This document shows positions 31,379 to 39,855 of a stretch of 64,000 bases of DNA, in pieces. The notes under the pieces are model-generated. The model saw only the letters and a program-made list of their open reading frames with translations, was not told where the DNA came from and made no database searches. Location: positions 1 to 64,000 of the forward strand of contig NZ_BIMH01000027.1 in NCBI RefSeq assembly GCF_004000985.1, written 5' to 3'. Each line of letters opens with the position of its first letter. Position 1 is the first letter of the stretch. The position numbers were made by a program, and so were the translations under genes. The DNA comes from Paenibacillus validus NBRC 15382 (GTDB lineage Bacteria > Bacillota > Bacilli > Paenibacillales > NBRC-103111).

Positions 31379-33859
31379 TTATTTATCCTTGAAGTGCATC
31401 GTGAAAAAAGCATCGTTCAGACGCTTCCACTGTTCGTCGGTCTTGACCGCATCATTCAGACGCAAGCGGACCGTGTACACAATGCCGTGCTTCTCGAACA
31501 CGTACTCGTTCTGCGTGTAAGGCACGTTGCGGCTCTTGTATTGCGTCGCGTATTTCTTCACATCGGTATCAAACAGCTTCTCATCCGTTACCGTGTATTT
31601 GTAGTTGGCGTCCGTTTCGGCGCTTTTCTTGTAGTCCTGCTCCAAGCTGTTCACCTCGTCCTGGAGGTCGCTGGAATCGTCGGCGGTAATCGTGAAGCTG
31701 CCGCCCTCGAAATGGAACGTCTTCCTATCCGAGCCGCTCTCGTCGTCGTAACCGCCGGTCCAATCTTCCGGCGCTTTCACGGAGTACCGGTATTTTTCGT
31801 TGGTGTATGTCGATGTTCTGTTCAGGTCGAGCAGATCGTCTTCGTCTTGGATAAAACCGAGCGAAGGGTTGGTCGCTTCTTTCGGGAAATGGATCGATTT
31901 CTTCAAATCGGCTATCACTTCATTCATTTCCTCTTGATTCGCGTCCTCCGGGTAGGTCGTTATCAATTCGTACTTGTATTTGTCTTTGATCAAGTAAATG
32001 ACGTGCATATGCTCCCATTTATCGCCCATCGTATAGGAGTAGCGGTTCTCGATGGCGGCGACGTCGGCGATTTCGGTCTCTTCAGCGCCCTTCACCTTCC
32101 GGTAGTCGGCCACATATCGATCCGTAAACCGGCTTTCCTCGCGGTTAGCCCATGCCTTCAACGTATCGCCGGAAGCGGCTGACGTCACTTGAACCGATAA
32201 CGATTTCTCCTCGTCCTCGCTTCGGTAGGTCAGTCCCCCGCCCCATTCGCGGCCGCTCCACTCCGCCGGTACGTCGAACATGAGACCATACGGCGTCGTA
32301 ACCGTGTCTTGGGTCTGATAGACGGAGATGTCTTTGAGCCCGCCATTGTCAGCGTCATACGAAAGCACGAACGAATCGAGCAAATCGTTATAGCTGTTGC
32401 GCTTGAAGCTGTTGTTGTACAGTTCCCCGCTCTTGACAGCCAGTGTGATGTAGAAAATTTTATCAGCCTTCTGATAAGCCCGAACCTGATAAAACTGGTC
32501 GCCGAACTCGCGTTTGCCGATTAATTTCGCATAGTTGTCCGGCTCCTGCTCGACATATTGCTTCTCCAGTACGGTGTTGCCGTATTGGTTGTCACTCAGC
32601 TTGCGCAGCAGGCCAAGCGGCGACAGATCGACGCTTTGCTTCTCCTGGATGTTGATGTTGATCGCGAACTCTCCCTTGGAATCGGCGAACGATACGCTTT
32701 CGCCGTCGGAGGATTGATCAACCTTGATCAGTCCCGCCGGATACTTCATTGACCAGCCGTAGTGGCTGTCGCCGATATGCGTCTTGCCTTGGTCCGCATC
32801 GATATAAGAGCCGTCCGCCTCTTGCTCCGGCGAAGTCGCGCTGGACTCGTCCTCGCCAAGCGTCAATTCGGCGACCTTCTGCCCGGCGGCGTTCTGCAGC
32901 TTCAGCTTCACCTTCTGCTCCGGCAAAAATTTCTTTAACGCCTCATTATATTCCACAAGCGTTCTTGTCTTGGCTTCTTCGATCGCCATCAAGACGTCGC
33001 CCTGCTTCACGCCCGCTTTCGCCGCCGGTGAATCCGGCTCCACATACGTCACTTCCAGCCCGTTGCCGGACGGAATGCCGACGACCGCCTCCCAGCTCTC
33101 GCCAAGCTCGACGCCAAGATACGGACGTTTCACCTTGCCGTATTTAAAGAAGTGGTCGAGCACGTGCTGCACCGTATCGATCGGGATGGCGAAGCCCAGA
33201 CTGTCGACGCCGTACTCTACGTACTTCAGCGTATTAATGCCGATCACTTCGCCCTTCAGGTTGACGAGCGCCCCGCCGCTGTTGCCCGGGTTGATCGCCG
33301 CATCGGTTTGAATGAGCTGATATTTCGATTGCACGGAACGCTCCATGCCGCTGACAATTCCATACGTAACCGAATTGCGCAGCGTGAAGGACAGCGGCGT
33401 GCCGATCGCCATGACCGGCTCGCCGACCTTAATGTCGGTCGGGCTGGCGAACGTGGCGGCGGACAATCCGGTCGCTTCGATCTTGACGAGCGCCAAGTCG
33501 CTCTCCTCGTCGTAATGGGTCGTCTTGCCCGTATAGGACTTGCCGTCGGAAGTGACGACCGTTATGTTATGCATATCTTTGACCACGTGCGCATTCGTTA
33601 AAATATATCCGTTGCTTCGAACGACTACGCCGGTGCCGTGCGCCAGATTGTAACGGCTCGATTGCCATACCTTCTTGCTGTCCGTCGGCTTGCCGATGAT
33701 GGCAACCACCGAGGATGTCGTTTTGTCGATGACGGCCGGGATGACGCCGCGATCCTCGGCAGCTCCGGCGTAAGCGGCAGGCGCCGACAACGTCGCCAGG
33801 ATAACCGCGGTTGCGGTCGCTTTTACCACTTTGTTGCGGATGGTTCTGAGCTTTTTCAT
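31379..33859 (-). CDS. HtrA/DegP-type secreted serine protease with PDZ and three C-terminal PsbP-like repeats
   Basis: An 826-residue exported protease. Signal peptide of about 31 residues (ATAVILATLSAPAAYAGAA). Trypsin-like domain with His91 (LTNAHVV), Asp121 (ESDLALVKI) and Ser194 (INPGNSGGAL). PDZ domain at about 240-330 (SPAAKAGVKQGDVLMAIEEA). After an acidic linker come three related domains at about 366-502, 524-660 and 688-826, each starting with a Y-x(5)-P-x-x-(W) motif: YGWSMKYPAGL, YGLMFDVPAEW, YRYSVKAPEDW. They resemble PsbP-like/lipoprotein modules; usual HtrA proteins end after the PDZ. Start at the ATG at 33859. No membrane anchor other than the signal; likely quality control at the cell surface. 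Confidence 0.88.
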   Translation of the reverse strand: MKKLRTIRNKVVKATATAVILATLSAPAAYAGAAEDRGVIPAVIDKTTSSVVAIIGKPTDSKKVWQSSRYNLAHGTGVVVRSNGYILTNAHVVKDMHNITVVTSDGKSYTGKTTHYDEESDLALVKIEATGLSAATFASPTDIKVGEPVMAIGTPLSFTLRNSVTYGIVSGMERSVQSKYQLIQTDAAINPGNSGGALVNLKGEVIGINTLKYVEYGVDSLGFAIPIDTVQHVLDHFFKYGKVKRPYLGVELGESWEAVVGIPSGNGLEVTYVEPDSPAAKAGVKQGDVLMAIEEAKTRTLVEYNEALKKFLPEQKVKLKLQNAAGQKVAELTLGEDESSATSPEQEADGSYIDADQGKTHIGDSHYGWSMKYPAGLIKVDQSSDGESVSFADSKGEFAININIQEKQSVDLSPLGLLRKLSDNQYGNTVLEKQYVEQEPDNYAKLIGKREFGDQFYQVRAYQKADKIFYITLAVKSGELYNNSFKRNSYNDLLDSFVLSYDADNGGLKDISVYQTQDTVTTPYGLMFDVPAEWSGREWGGGLTYRSEDEEKSLSVQVTSAASGDTLKAWANREESRFTDRYVADYRKVKGAEETEIADVAAIENRYSYTMGDKWEHMHVIYLIKDKYKYELITTYPEDANQEEMNEVIADLKKSIHFPKEATNPSLGFIQDEDDLLDLNRTSTYTNEKYRYSVKAPEDWTGGYDDESGSDRKTFHFEGGSFTITADDSSDLQDEVNSLEQDYKKSAETDANYKYTVTDEKLFDTDVKKYATQYKSRNVPYTQNEYVFEKHGIVYTVRLRLNDAVKTDEQWKRLNDAFFTMHFKDK

Positions 33860-34014
33860 TCGTTGGTTTCTCCCCACGCCCATATAAATATACAAATCAT
33901 TTCCATTTATACTAAAATCTATCACACTCGCGAAATCGTTTGCAAGATATATATAAAGAAAGAACGGAGGCCGATGCTTGCCGTCATGGCTTGTCTAACG
34001 CAAGCCGCCAAACG

Positions 34015-34056
34015 AAGAGGCTGCCCCCTCAGTGAAAGCTGGAGGAACAGCCTCTT
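34015..34056 (-). terminator. Probable terminator of the ferritin gene
   Basis: AAGAGGCTG (34015-34023) pairs with CAGCCTCTT (34048-34056) just after the ferritin stop codon; only a weak T-rich stretch follows on the minus strand. Confidence 0.5.
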
Positions 34057-34067
34057 GATTGAACCGT

Positions 34068-34583
34068 TTAAGCTTCGCCGGCCGCGGGCGGTGTGAACGT
34101 GCGCTGGGCGAGTTCGGCGTCCAGCATGTAGAACGCGTTGCTGTCCTTATCGATGCGGCGCAGCTTCTGAATGATGCTATCGAACGTTGCTTCTTCCTCC
34201 ACCTGCTCGTCGATAAACCATTTCAGGAAGTTGATCGTCGCATGCTCGCGGTCGTTCCAGGCCGAATCCGATAAAGCGTAGATGCGCTTCGTGACCTCCT
34301 GCTCGTGGGCGAAGGCATGTTCGAATGTATCAAGCATCGACGTGTACTCGTTTGGCACGTCAGGCATGCCGGTTACCAACGCGCGTTTGCCGAGCGTATT
34401 GATAAAATGGAAAATTTTCATTGCGTGGAACTTCTCTTCCTCCGCTTGAACGATGAAAAAATTCGCAAACCCGTCGAAGCTTTCCGACGAGCAGTAGGCA
34501 GCCATGGCCAAGTAAACTTGAGACGAATAAAACTCGAAGTTCATTTGATCGTTTAATTGCGCGAGTAACGGTTCTTTTAGCAT
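34068..34583 (-). CDS. Ferritin (non-haem iron storage)
   Basis: A 171-residue four-helix ferritin that oxidises and stores iron. The ferroxidase ligands are in place: Glu17 (NFEFYSSQVYLAM), Glu50 and His53 (AEEEKFHAMKIFHFIN), Glu94 (HEQEVTKRI) and Gln/Glu in FIDEQVEEEATF. It lacks haem ligands of bacterioferritin. Length is typical. Transcribed alone from a promoter with a palindrome in its spacer (34695-34723). No Fur or PerR box of the usual form was seen. Confidence 0.93.
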   Translation of the reverse strand: MLKEPLLAQLNDQMNFEFYSSQVYLAMAAYCSSESFDGFANFFIVQAEEEKFHAMKIFHFINTLGKRALVTGMPDVPNEYTSMLDTFEHAFAHEQEVTKRIYALSDSAWNDREHATINFLKWFIDEQVEEEATFDSIIQKLRRIDKDSNAFYMLDAELAQRTFTPPAAGEA

Positions 34584-34694
34584 GTGTTCACGCCCTTTAT
34601 CCGAAAGTTATGCGCGGGTTATTGTGCGACGGCAGACGAATGTTTATCCGCACACGCCGATTCAGGCTCTTCGAACCGCGCAGGATTGCGTCCT

Positions 34695-34723
34695 ATTTTA
34701 TCATGTTCCATGATCTTCCTCAA
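34695..34723 (-). promoter_or_regulatory. Ferritin promoter with spacer palindrome
   Basis: Minus strand TTGAGG (34718-34723), 17-nt spacer, TAAAAT (34695-34700). ATCATGTTCCATGAT (34700-34714), a palindrome with 6-bp arms, fills most of the spacer and could be an operator. It does not match the PerR or Fur consensus. Confidence 0.5.
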
Positions 34724-34795
34724 CCGGGCAACCGCCTAATCAGGTGCTCTGACACTGCGCCGGGGGATAAGAAAGTTTATTTGGGGTAATTTAGA

Positions 34796-35062
34796 AAGGA
34801 GTCTAGGTATCAGCTGCCTGCGGGGTTCAGGAACAGGACGTCTGCACCGAAGCCAAGCGCAAGCGCTTATACTCGGATGTTTTTGATGATGGACGGACTG
34901 GCGTTAGGTGTCAGCATGCGTCGCGACATCAGCACCAATTATTACCGCCTGATGCTTGAAGTTAGTAAATTTGCCGAAAATGGAGCCGAGATTATGATGA
35001 ATAACCGATGGCTGGAGAAGCCGCCCAGCGCTGTTGACCGTAAAGCTTTAGCACGTTTGTAA
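34796..35062 (+). pseudogene. 3' remnant of a DUF3231 family gene
   Basis: The last 60 residues encoded, from LALGVSMRRDISTNYYRLML through AENGAEIMMNNRWLEKPPSA to VDRKALARL, match the C-terminal end of DUF3231 proteins (coat-F/ferritin-like helical proteins common in sporulating Bacilli), which are normally about 330 residues. A stop codon at 34787-34789 closes the frame upstream and the N-terminal three quarters are missing. It lies beside the ferritin gene but is probably unrelated to it. An ATG at 34877 without a ribosome binding site could give a 61-residue product; I regard the gene as broken. Confidence 0.65.
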
Positions 35063-35079
35063 GTACGAGACGCGTCTCT

Positions 35080-35550
35080 ATGCCAAAAAAAATCCCTCTC
35101 GAATCTTTATTTTGGTGTATCGCCTTCCCCGGTTTCGGCCAATTTCTAAATGGACAGTACTTCAAAGGTATCATCCTCATCGCGCTTGAGTTCGCCATCA
35201 ATATGGGGGCGAATCTGAACACAACGATCATCGAGAGCTTTCAGGGCCGAATTCAGCTATCAATCGAGCATACGGACTATCAGTGGCTGATGTTTTATCC
35301 TTGCGTATACATGTTCGGCATTTGGGACGCGTACAAACATGCTGGAGGAGGAAAATCGCCGAATGCCACATTTCCGTTCGTCTTTTGCGCCTTCTTCGCT
35401 ACGGTAGGCGTGGTGTACTCCCCGAACTTCCGAATTGCGGGCGTGCTGCTCGGACCGGTATGGCTGCCTATGCTGTTCGCCTTCATCGGCGTCTTCTTCG
35501 GCCTGGGGATCAAGCGCCTGCTGGATGGCAAGGCAAAAGGATCCGCTTAG
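35080..35550 (+). CDS. Small polytopic membrane protein, unknown function
   Basis: A 156-residue protein with about four hydrophobic segments. The start LFWCIAFPGFGQFLNGQYFK, then GIILIALEF, is the Gly-rich FPGxGQxxNGQxxKG pattern seen in many small membrane proteins (TM2-like). No known function. The ATG at 35080 has a poor ribosome binding site, and the gene follows the DUF3231 remnant by 17 bases. A GGATCCG/CGGATCC hairpin overlaps the stop codon and is followed by a pyrimidine-rich stretch. Confidence 0.7.
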   Translation: MPKKIPLESLFWCIAFPGFGQFLNGQYFKGIILIALEFAINMGANLNTTIIESFQGRIQLSIEHTDYQWLMFYPCVYMFGIWDAYKHAGGGKSPNATFPFVFCAFFATVGVVYSPNFRIAGVLLGPVWLPMLFAFIGVFFGLGIKRLLDGKAKGSA

Positions 35551-35572
35551 ACAAAACGGATCCTCTTCCTGC

Positions 35573-38173
35573 TTAGTTGACGACATTCACCACAATTGTC
35601 GTTTTCTTCTTCGCGTAGGTGACCGTAACGGTCGCTTTTCCTTTGCCCGTCGCCTTGATGGTACCGTCTTTCACGTCCGCTATTCGAATGTTCGTGGAAG
35701 ACCAGAGCCCTTCGACCGTGACATCCTCTTCGGTTCCGTCAAAGAAGGTAGCGACGGCTTTCATTTGCAGCGTTTCGCCCTTCTTCATCTCCACGGCAAC
35801 TTCATTCGTCTTCAAATATTTAAGCTTGTCGACTTCTACAGGAATGCTCACGGTTTTGCCCCCGAACGAAACAAGTACCGTCGCCGTTCCCGAATCGACC
35901 GCCGTAACCCATCCGCCCGCTACATCGACTATTTTATAACTGCTGGATCTCCATACGCCCTGATCGGTTACATCCTTCTTCGTGCCGTCAGACAGCAGAG
36001 CGGTTAACGTAATTTGAACCGACTGCCCCTTCTTGGTCGAAATGAACTTCCTGTCGACTTCCAGCGACTGAACGACCCCGATTTCCACCGGAATCGACAC
36101 CGTCTTGCCCCCGAAGGCCGCCGTAATGGTCGTCTTGCCGCGGGATACCGGCGTGACAACGCCGTTCACGACTTGAACGACCTTCTCATCGCCGGACTTC
36201 CATTCCGCCTCGGCGGTGACATTCTTGCTCACTCCGCTTCCGTCCGTCGCGGTCAGCGCAATGACCTTCGTTTCGCCCAAATCGAAAGCGAGCATGGAAG
36301 GAGCAGCCGTCAGCTTGTTAGCCGTATCCACTTGAACCGTCACCGTAACGGATTTACCGCCAAAGCTGCCGGTAACCTTGGCTTCGCCTGCGCCCTCAGC
36401 CGTAATGACGCCTTGTTCGACCGTCGCCGCATTCGCGTTCGAGGTGCTCCATTGCGCGTCCTGCACAACGTCGAGGCTCGTCCCATCCGTATACGTTGCC
36501 GTCAGCTTGATCGTGTAAGCCTCATGCTTCTTCAAGATCAACAGCGTCTTATCGGCCGTTAACGTCTTCAAGACGCCGACCGATACGGGAATCGCAATCG
36601 ATCTTGTCCCGAATTGCGCCTTAATCGTCGTAGCGCCGGTGCCGACGCCGGTAATGAGACCGCGTTTAACTTCGGCGATGTCGGCCGCTGCAGTTGACCA
36701 TTCCGCCCTGGACGTGACGTCTTCCTCGCGTCCGTCGGCATAGACGGCTTTCAGCGTCACCTGTTCGGACGAACCCGCTTGAAAGTTGACCGCCTTCACG
36801 CTTGGAACCAGCTTGGTCGGCACATCGACCGAGAGGTCCAGGGACACGCTCTTGCCGCCATACTTCGCCGTAATGGTCGCCCGACCGGCTTTATAGGCGG
36901 TTATTTTCCCTCCCGAAACATCCGCGGTCCCGGCGCTGTCGGATTTCCACTCGGCTTGTCCGGTGACGTCTTCTTCCGTCCCGTCCGCGTAAGTAGCTTG
37001 CAAGGTGACTTGCTCGGATTCTCCAGTTTTCAAGGCAAGATCTTCCTTGCTCAGCTCCAGTCTGCGCGGTACGTCGACATCAACTCGCGTCGTCACCGTC
37101 TTGTTCCCGTACTTCGCGGATACGGTCGCTTCCCCGGATTCATTGGCGCTAAGCTTCCCTTTGATGACATAGACGACGTCTTCGTCGGTCGAAGACCACT
37201 CCGCCCGGCCCGTAATGTCTTCCGAGCTCCCGTCGGGATAAGTCGCCACCAGCTTCAGCTGCTCCGTCGCATTCTTCTTCATGAACAGGCTCTGCTGATC
37301 GAGGGCGATCTTCATGGCTTGATCGACATCGACCTTGATCGTCGTCGACTTGGTCCCGTAAGCCGCTTTAATCGTCGCTTGGCCCGGGCCGTATCCGGTG
37401 ATTTTACCTTTAATGACGTCGGCCACCGTCTCATCATCCGACTCCCAGTCCGCTTTATCCGAAACATCCTCTACCGAACCGTCCGGGTAGGTAGCGAACA
37501 GCTTGACGGATTCCGTTTCGTTCAACAGCAAGGAGACTTGCGTTTTCTCCGGATCCACCCGTTTCACGATCTCAACATAGACCGGCACGGTTACCTGCTG
37601 ATTGTTATATTTGGCCGTAATACTCGTGCTTCCGGAGCTTTGCCCCGTCACGTTGCCATTGACGACCGTCGCAATCGAACCGTTATCGATGTTCCAATCG
37701 GATTTGGCCGTTACGTCTTCGGAGGTTCCGTCGTCGTAATAAGCCGTCAATTTGATCTGCTCCGATTGTCCCTGCCGAAGCTCGATGAGCTGCTTATCTT
37801 TAATTAAAGAACGGACCCGCTTCGTCACGTCCACGTTGACAATGACGGTCTTGCCCATATAAGTGGAGGTGATAACCGCCTTTCCTTCTTTCTTTGCGGT
37901 CACGGAACCGGCGTATACCGAAGCCACGTCCGGATCTCCTGAATTCCACTCCGTCTTCACAGTAACGTTCTCCGTCGTGCCGCTAACGTAAACGGCGGTA
38001 GCCGTTAAGGCCGCGGTGGCCCCCACTTCCAGGGACAGCTCGTTCTTATTCAGCACCAGGCTCGATATTTGTTCCTGCGCCCGTACGCTCACGCTTCCAA
38101 AAGCGCTGGTCGCCACTACAAATCCAAGCAGAAGCATTAACAATCTGGTCATGCGAACACGCAATTGCTTCAT
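35573..38173 (-). CDS. Secreted surface protein with ten Ig-like (BIG2-type) repeats
   Basis: An 866-residue exported protein: signal peptide of about 32 residues (MLLLGFVVATSAFGSVSVRA), then ten tandem domains of about 83 residues. Each shows the pattern YxDGTxxDVTxxAEWSSxxxxVxxVxxGxVTAxxxGxAxITAxYGGKxVxxxVxV, with most variation in the first and second. There is no LPXTG motif, S-layer homology domain or catalytic domain, so anchoring is not explained. Such stacks usually act as stalks or adhesion modules. Divergent from the SleL-like gene; GAGGAG lies before the ATG. A leader of 150 or more nt separates it from any plausible promoter. Confidence 0.88.
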   Translation of the reverse strand: MKQLRVRMTRLLMLLLGFVVATSAFGSVSVRAQEQISSLVLNKNELSLEVGATAALTATAVYVSGTTENVTVKTEWNSGDPDVASVYAGSVTAKKEGKAVITSTYMGKTVIVNVDVTKRVRSLIKDKQLIELRQGQSEQIKLTAYYDDGTSEDVTAKSDWNIDNGSIATVVNGNVTGQSSGSTSITAKYNNQQVTVPVYVEIVKRVDPEKTQVSLLLNETESVKLFATYPDGSVEDVSDKADWESDDETVADVIKGKITGYGPGQATIKAAYGTKSTTIKVDVDQAMKIALDQQSLFMKKNATEQLKLVATYPDGSSEDITGRAEWSSTDEDVVYVIKGKLSANESGEATVSAKYGNKTVTTRVDVDVPRRLELSKEDLALKTGESEQVTLQATYADGTEEDVTGQAEWKSDSAGTADVSGGKITAYKAGRATITAKYGGKSVSLDLSVDVPTKLVPSVKAVNFQAGSSEQVTLKAVYADGREEDVTSRAEWSTAAADIAEVKRGLITGVGTGATTIKAQFGTRSIAIPVSVGVLKTLTADKTLLILKKHEAYTIKLTATYTDGTSLDVVQDAQWSTSNANAATVEQGVITAEGAGEAKVTGSFGGKSVTVTVQVDTANKLTAAPSMLAFDLGETKVIALTATDGSGVSKNVTAEAEWKSGDEKVVQVVNGVVTPVSRGKTTITAAFGGKTVSIPVEIGVVQSLEVDRKFISTKKGQSVQITLTALLSDGTKKDVTDQGVWRSSSYKIVDVAGGWVTAVDSGTATVLVSFGGKTVSIPVEVDKLKYLKTNEVAVEMKKGETLQMKAVATFFDGTEEDVTVEGLWSSTNIRIADVKDGTIKATGKGKATVTVTYAKKKTTIVVNVVN
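35650..38060 (-). repeat. Ten tandem coding repeats of about 250 bases
   Basis: The Ig-like domains repeat every 246-252 bases. Units are diverged (for instance GGKTVSIPVE occurs in units 8 and 9, FGTRS and YGTKS in others), so recent unequal crossing-over is evident only for units 8 and 9. Confidence 0.7.
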
Positions 38174-38272
38174 CTTTCGCGTTTTCTCCTCTCCACGATT
38201 TGGTAAACCCGCCTCATCTATTATCGTCAGCCGCCGAAGGAACCTTTAGCTTTTTCCTCACTTCTTCCGAAA

Positions 38273-38353
38273 TTTCAGCAAACTTTCAGTTTTCGACACC
38301 CCGTATGCTTATGGACGTTTAACGTTGACATGGAAGGTTGCTGCGTGGAATAT
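38273..38353 (+). promoter_or_regulatory. Upstream region of the SleL-like gene: phased direct repeat and promoter
   Basis: TTTCAG-N5-TTTCAG (38273-38289), the same 11-bp-phased repeat as at 12125-12141, is followed by a -10-like TATGCT (38304-38309). Further on, TTGACA (38325-38330), a 17-nt spacer and GAATAT (38348-38353) form a sigma-A-like promoter about 60 bases before the gene. Either or both may be used. Confidence 0.4.
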
Positions 38354-38416
38354 GCTGTACCAAGCGCATTTTGCGGCGCCGCCGCAGGATGATTTTCCTT
38401 CAAAGGAGAAGGTTGC

Positions 38417-39715
38417 ATGCAAATTCACGTGATTCAACCCGGACAATCGCTCTATCAGTTATCCCAAACGTATGACGTCCCCGTGCAAACGATCGCCGAA
38501 GCGAACGAAATCGACACCGCCAGCACGCTGGTCGTCGGTCAGGCGCTCGTCATCCCGATGGTGGGCCAATATTATTGGGTTCATCAAGGGGACAGCCTGT
38601 TTAAGATCGCCCGAACGTACGGCATAACGCCGGAAAGACTCGCAGCCGTCAACGGGATCAGCGTCAACCAGCCGCTTACCGTCGGCCAGCGGCTCTATAT
38701 TCCTCCGGCGCCTCGCCGTCAGGCGGAAATCAACGCCTACATCGAGCCTCGGGGCGACAGCGTCTCCCCCGCCCTGACCCAGGCGGCGCGCGAGACCGCC
38801 CCGCATCTGACGTACCTCGCCCCGTTCAGCTTCCGCATTCAGCGGGACGGCACCCTCCTTGCGCCGCCGCTGGGCGAGCTGCCGCAAATCGCGGCCGAAC
38901 AGAAGGTCACGCTCATGATGGTGGTTACGAACCTCGAGAAAGACCAGTTCAGCGCCGAGCTCGGCGAAGCCGTACTGAACAACGAAGACTTGCAGAGCAA
39001 GCTTCTCGCCAACATCATCGCCACCGCCAAACGGCTGAACTTCCGCGACATTCATTTCGACATCGAACATCTGCGCCCGCAGGACAAAGAGGCGTACAAC
39101 CGCTTCCTGAGGAAGGCGGCCGAGGCGATTCACCGCGAAGGGTTCCTGATCTCGACCGCCCTCGCCCCGAAAACAAGCGCAGCCCAAACCGGCGAGTGGT
39201 ACACCGCCCATGACTACAAGGCCCACGGCGAGATCGCCGATTTCGTTATCATCATGACGTACGAATGGGGCTACAGCGGCGGCCCGCCGATGCCCGTCTC
39301 CCCGATCGGTCCGGTGCGCCGGGTCCTGGAATACGCCCTCACGGAAATGCCCGGCTCCAAAATTATGATGGGGCAAAACCTATACGGCTACGACTGGACG
39401 CTGCCCTACGTTCCAGGCGGGGCCTATGCGAAAGCGGTCAGCCCGCAGGAGGCCATCCGTCTAGCCCGGGCTAACAAGGCCCGGATCGAGTACGATGCGA
39501 AGGAACAAGCGCCTCATTTTTCGTACTGGGATGCGAACCGGAAACAGCACGTCGTCTGGTTCGAGGACGCGCGTTCCATCCAGGCGAAATTCAACTTAGT
39601 GAAAGAGCTGGAGCTGCGGGGAGTCAGCTACTGGAAGCTGGGCTTGAGCTTTCCTCAAAACTGGCTGCTGCTTGAGGATAACTTTACGGTGGTCAAAAAA
39701 CAGTCGTCCACATAA
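38417..39715 (+). CDS. sleL: LysM/GH18 spore cortex-lytic enzyme (SleL/YaaH-like)
   Basis: A 432-residue enzyme with two N-terminal LysM domains (2-48: IHVIQPGQSLYQLSQTYDVP; 53-97: YWVHQGDSLFKIARTYGITP) and a GH18 domain from about 105. The catalytic signature is DIHFDIEHL (DxxDxE, proton donor Glu). SleL-type enzymes cut cortex peptidoglycan during germination and are held in the spore by LysM. There is no signal peptide, as usual for this family. AAAGGAG lies before the ATG. A 9-bp hairpin (39769-39798) follows the gene without a T-run. Confidence 0.9.
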   Translation: MQIHVIQPGQSLYQLSQTYDVPVQTIAEANEIDTASTLVVGQALVIPMVGQYYWVHQGDSLFKIARTYGITPERLAAVNGISVNQPLTVGQRLYIPPAPRRQAEINAYIEPRGDSVSPALTQAARETAPHLTYLAPFSFRIQRDGTLLAPPLGELPQIAAEQKVTLMMVVTNLEKDQFSAELGEAVLNNEDLQSKLLANIIATAKRLNFRDIHFDIEHLRPQDKEAYNRFLRKAAEAIHREGFLISTALAPKTSAAQTGEWYTAHDYKAHGEIADFVIIMTYEWGYSGGPPMPVSPIGPVRRVLEYALTEMPGSKIMMGQNLYGYDWTLPYVPGGAYAKAVSPQEAIRLARANKARIEYDAKEQAPHFSYWDANRKQHVVWFEDARSIQAKFNLVKELELRGVSYWKLGLSFPQNWLLLEDNFTVVKKQSST

Positions 39716-39822
39716 GCGGCTTGCCGGCGACTACAATGCGCCCGCCTGCGGCGTGGCGATGGTGCGGGCCACCGCCATGCGCTGACGCTTGGCGGTGGCG
39801 GAGACGTACACCGCCAAGCTGC

Positions 39823-39855
39823 AAAAAAAGGCACGAACCTCCTCGGTTCGTGCCT
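39823..39855 (-). terminator. Terminator of hprK
   Basis: AGGCACGAACC/GGTTCGTGCCT (39829-39839, 39845-39855), an 11-bp stem that overlaps the hprK stop codon, followed by seven Ts on the minus strand. Confidence 0.85.

Noticed and set aside
36779-37807. A 342-codon ORF antisense to the Ig-like repeats
   Set aside because: Its periodic pattern mirrors the repeats on the coding strand, and it has no ribosome binding site.
35650-38060. Regular repeats that might be taken for a CRISPR array
   Set aside because: The period is about 250 bases, the units are coding and diverged, and there are no short identical repeats with unique spacers or cas genes.
38174-38330. Leader of the Ig-like gene as a c-di-GMP (GEMM) riboswitch
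   Set aside because: Fragments such as CTAAAGG and GGCGGGTTTACC resemble parts of that class, but the conserved 5' GGCAAACC and GGACGCAAAG elements are missing. A covariance-model search would decide.
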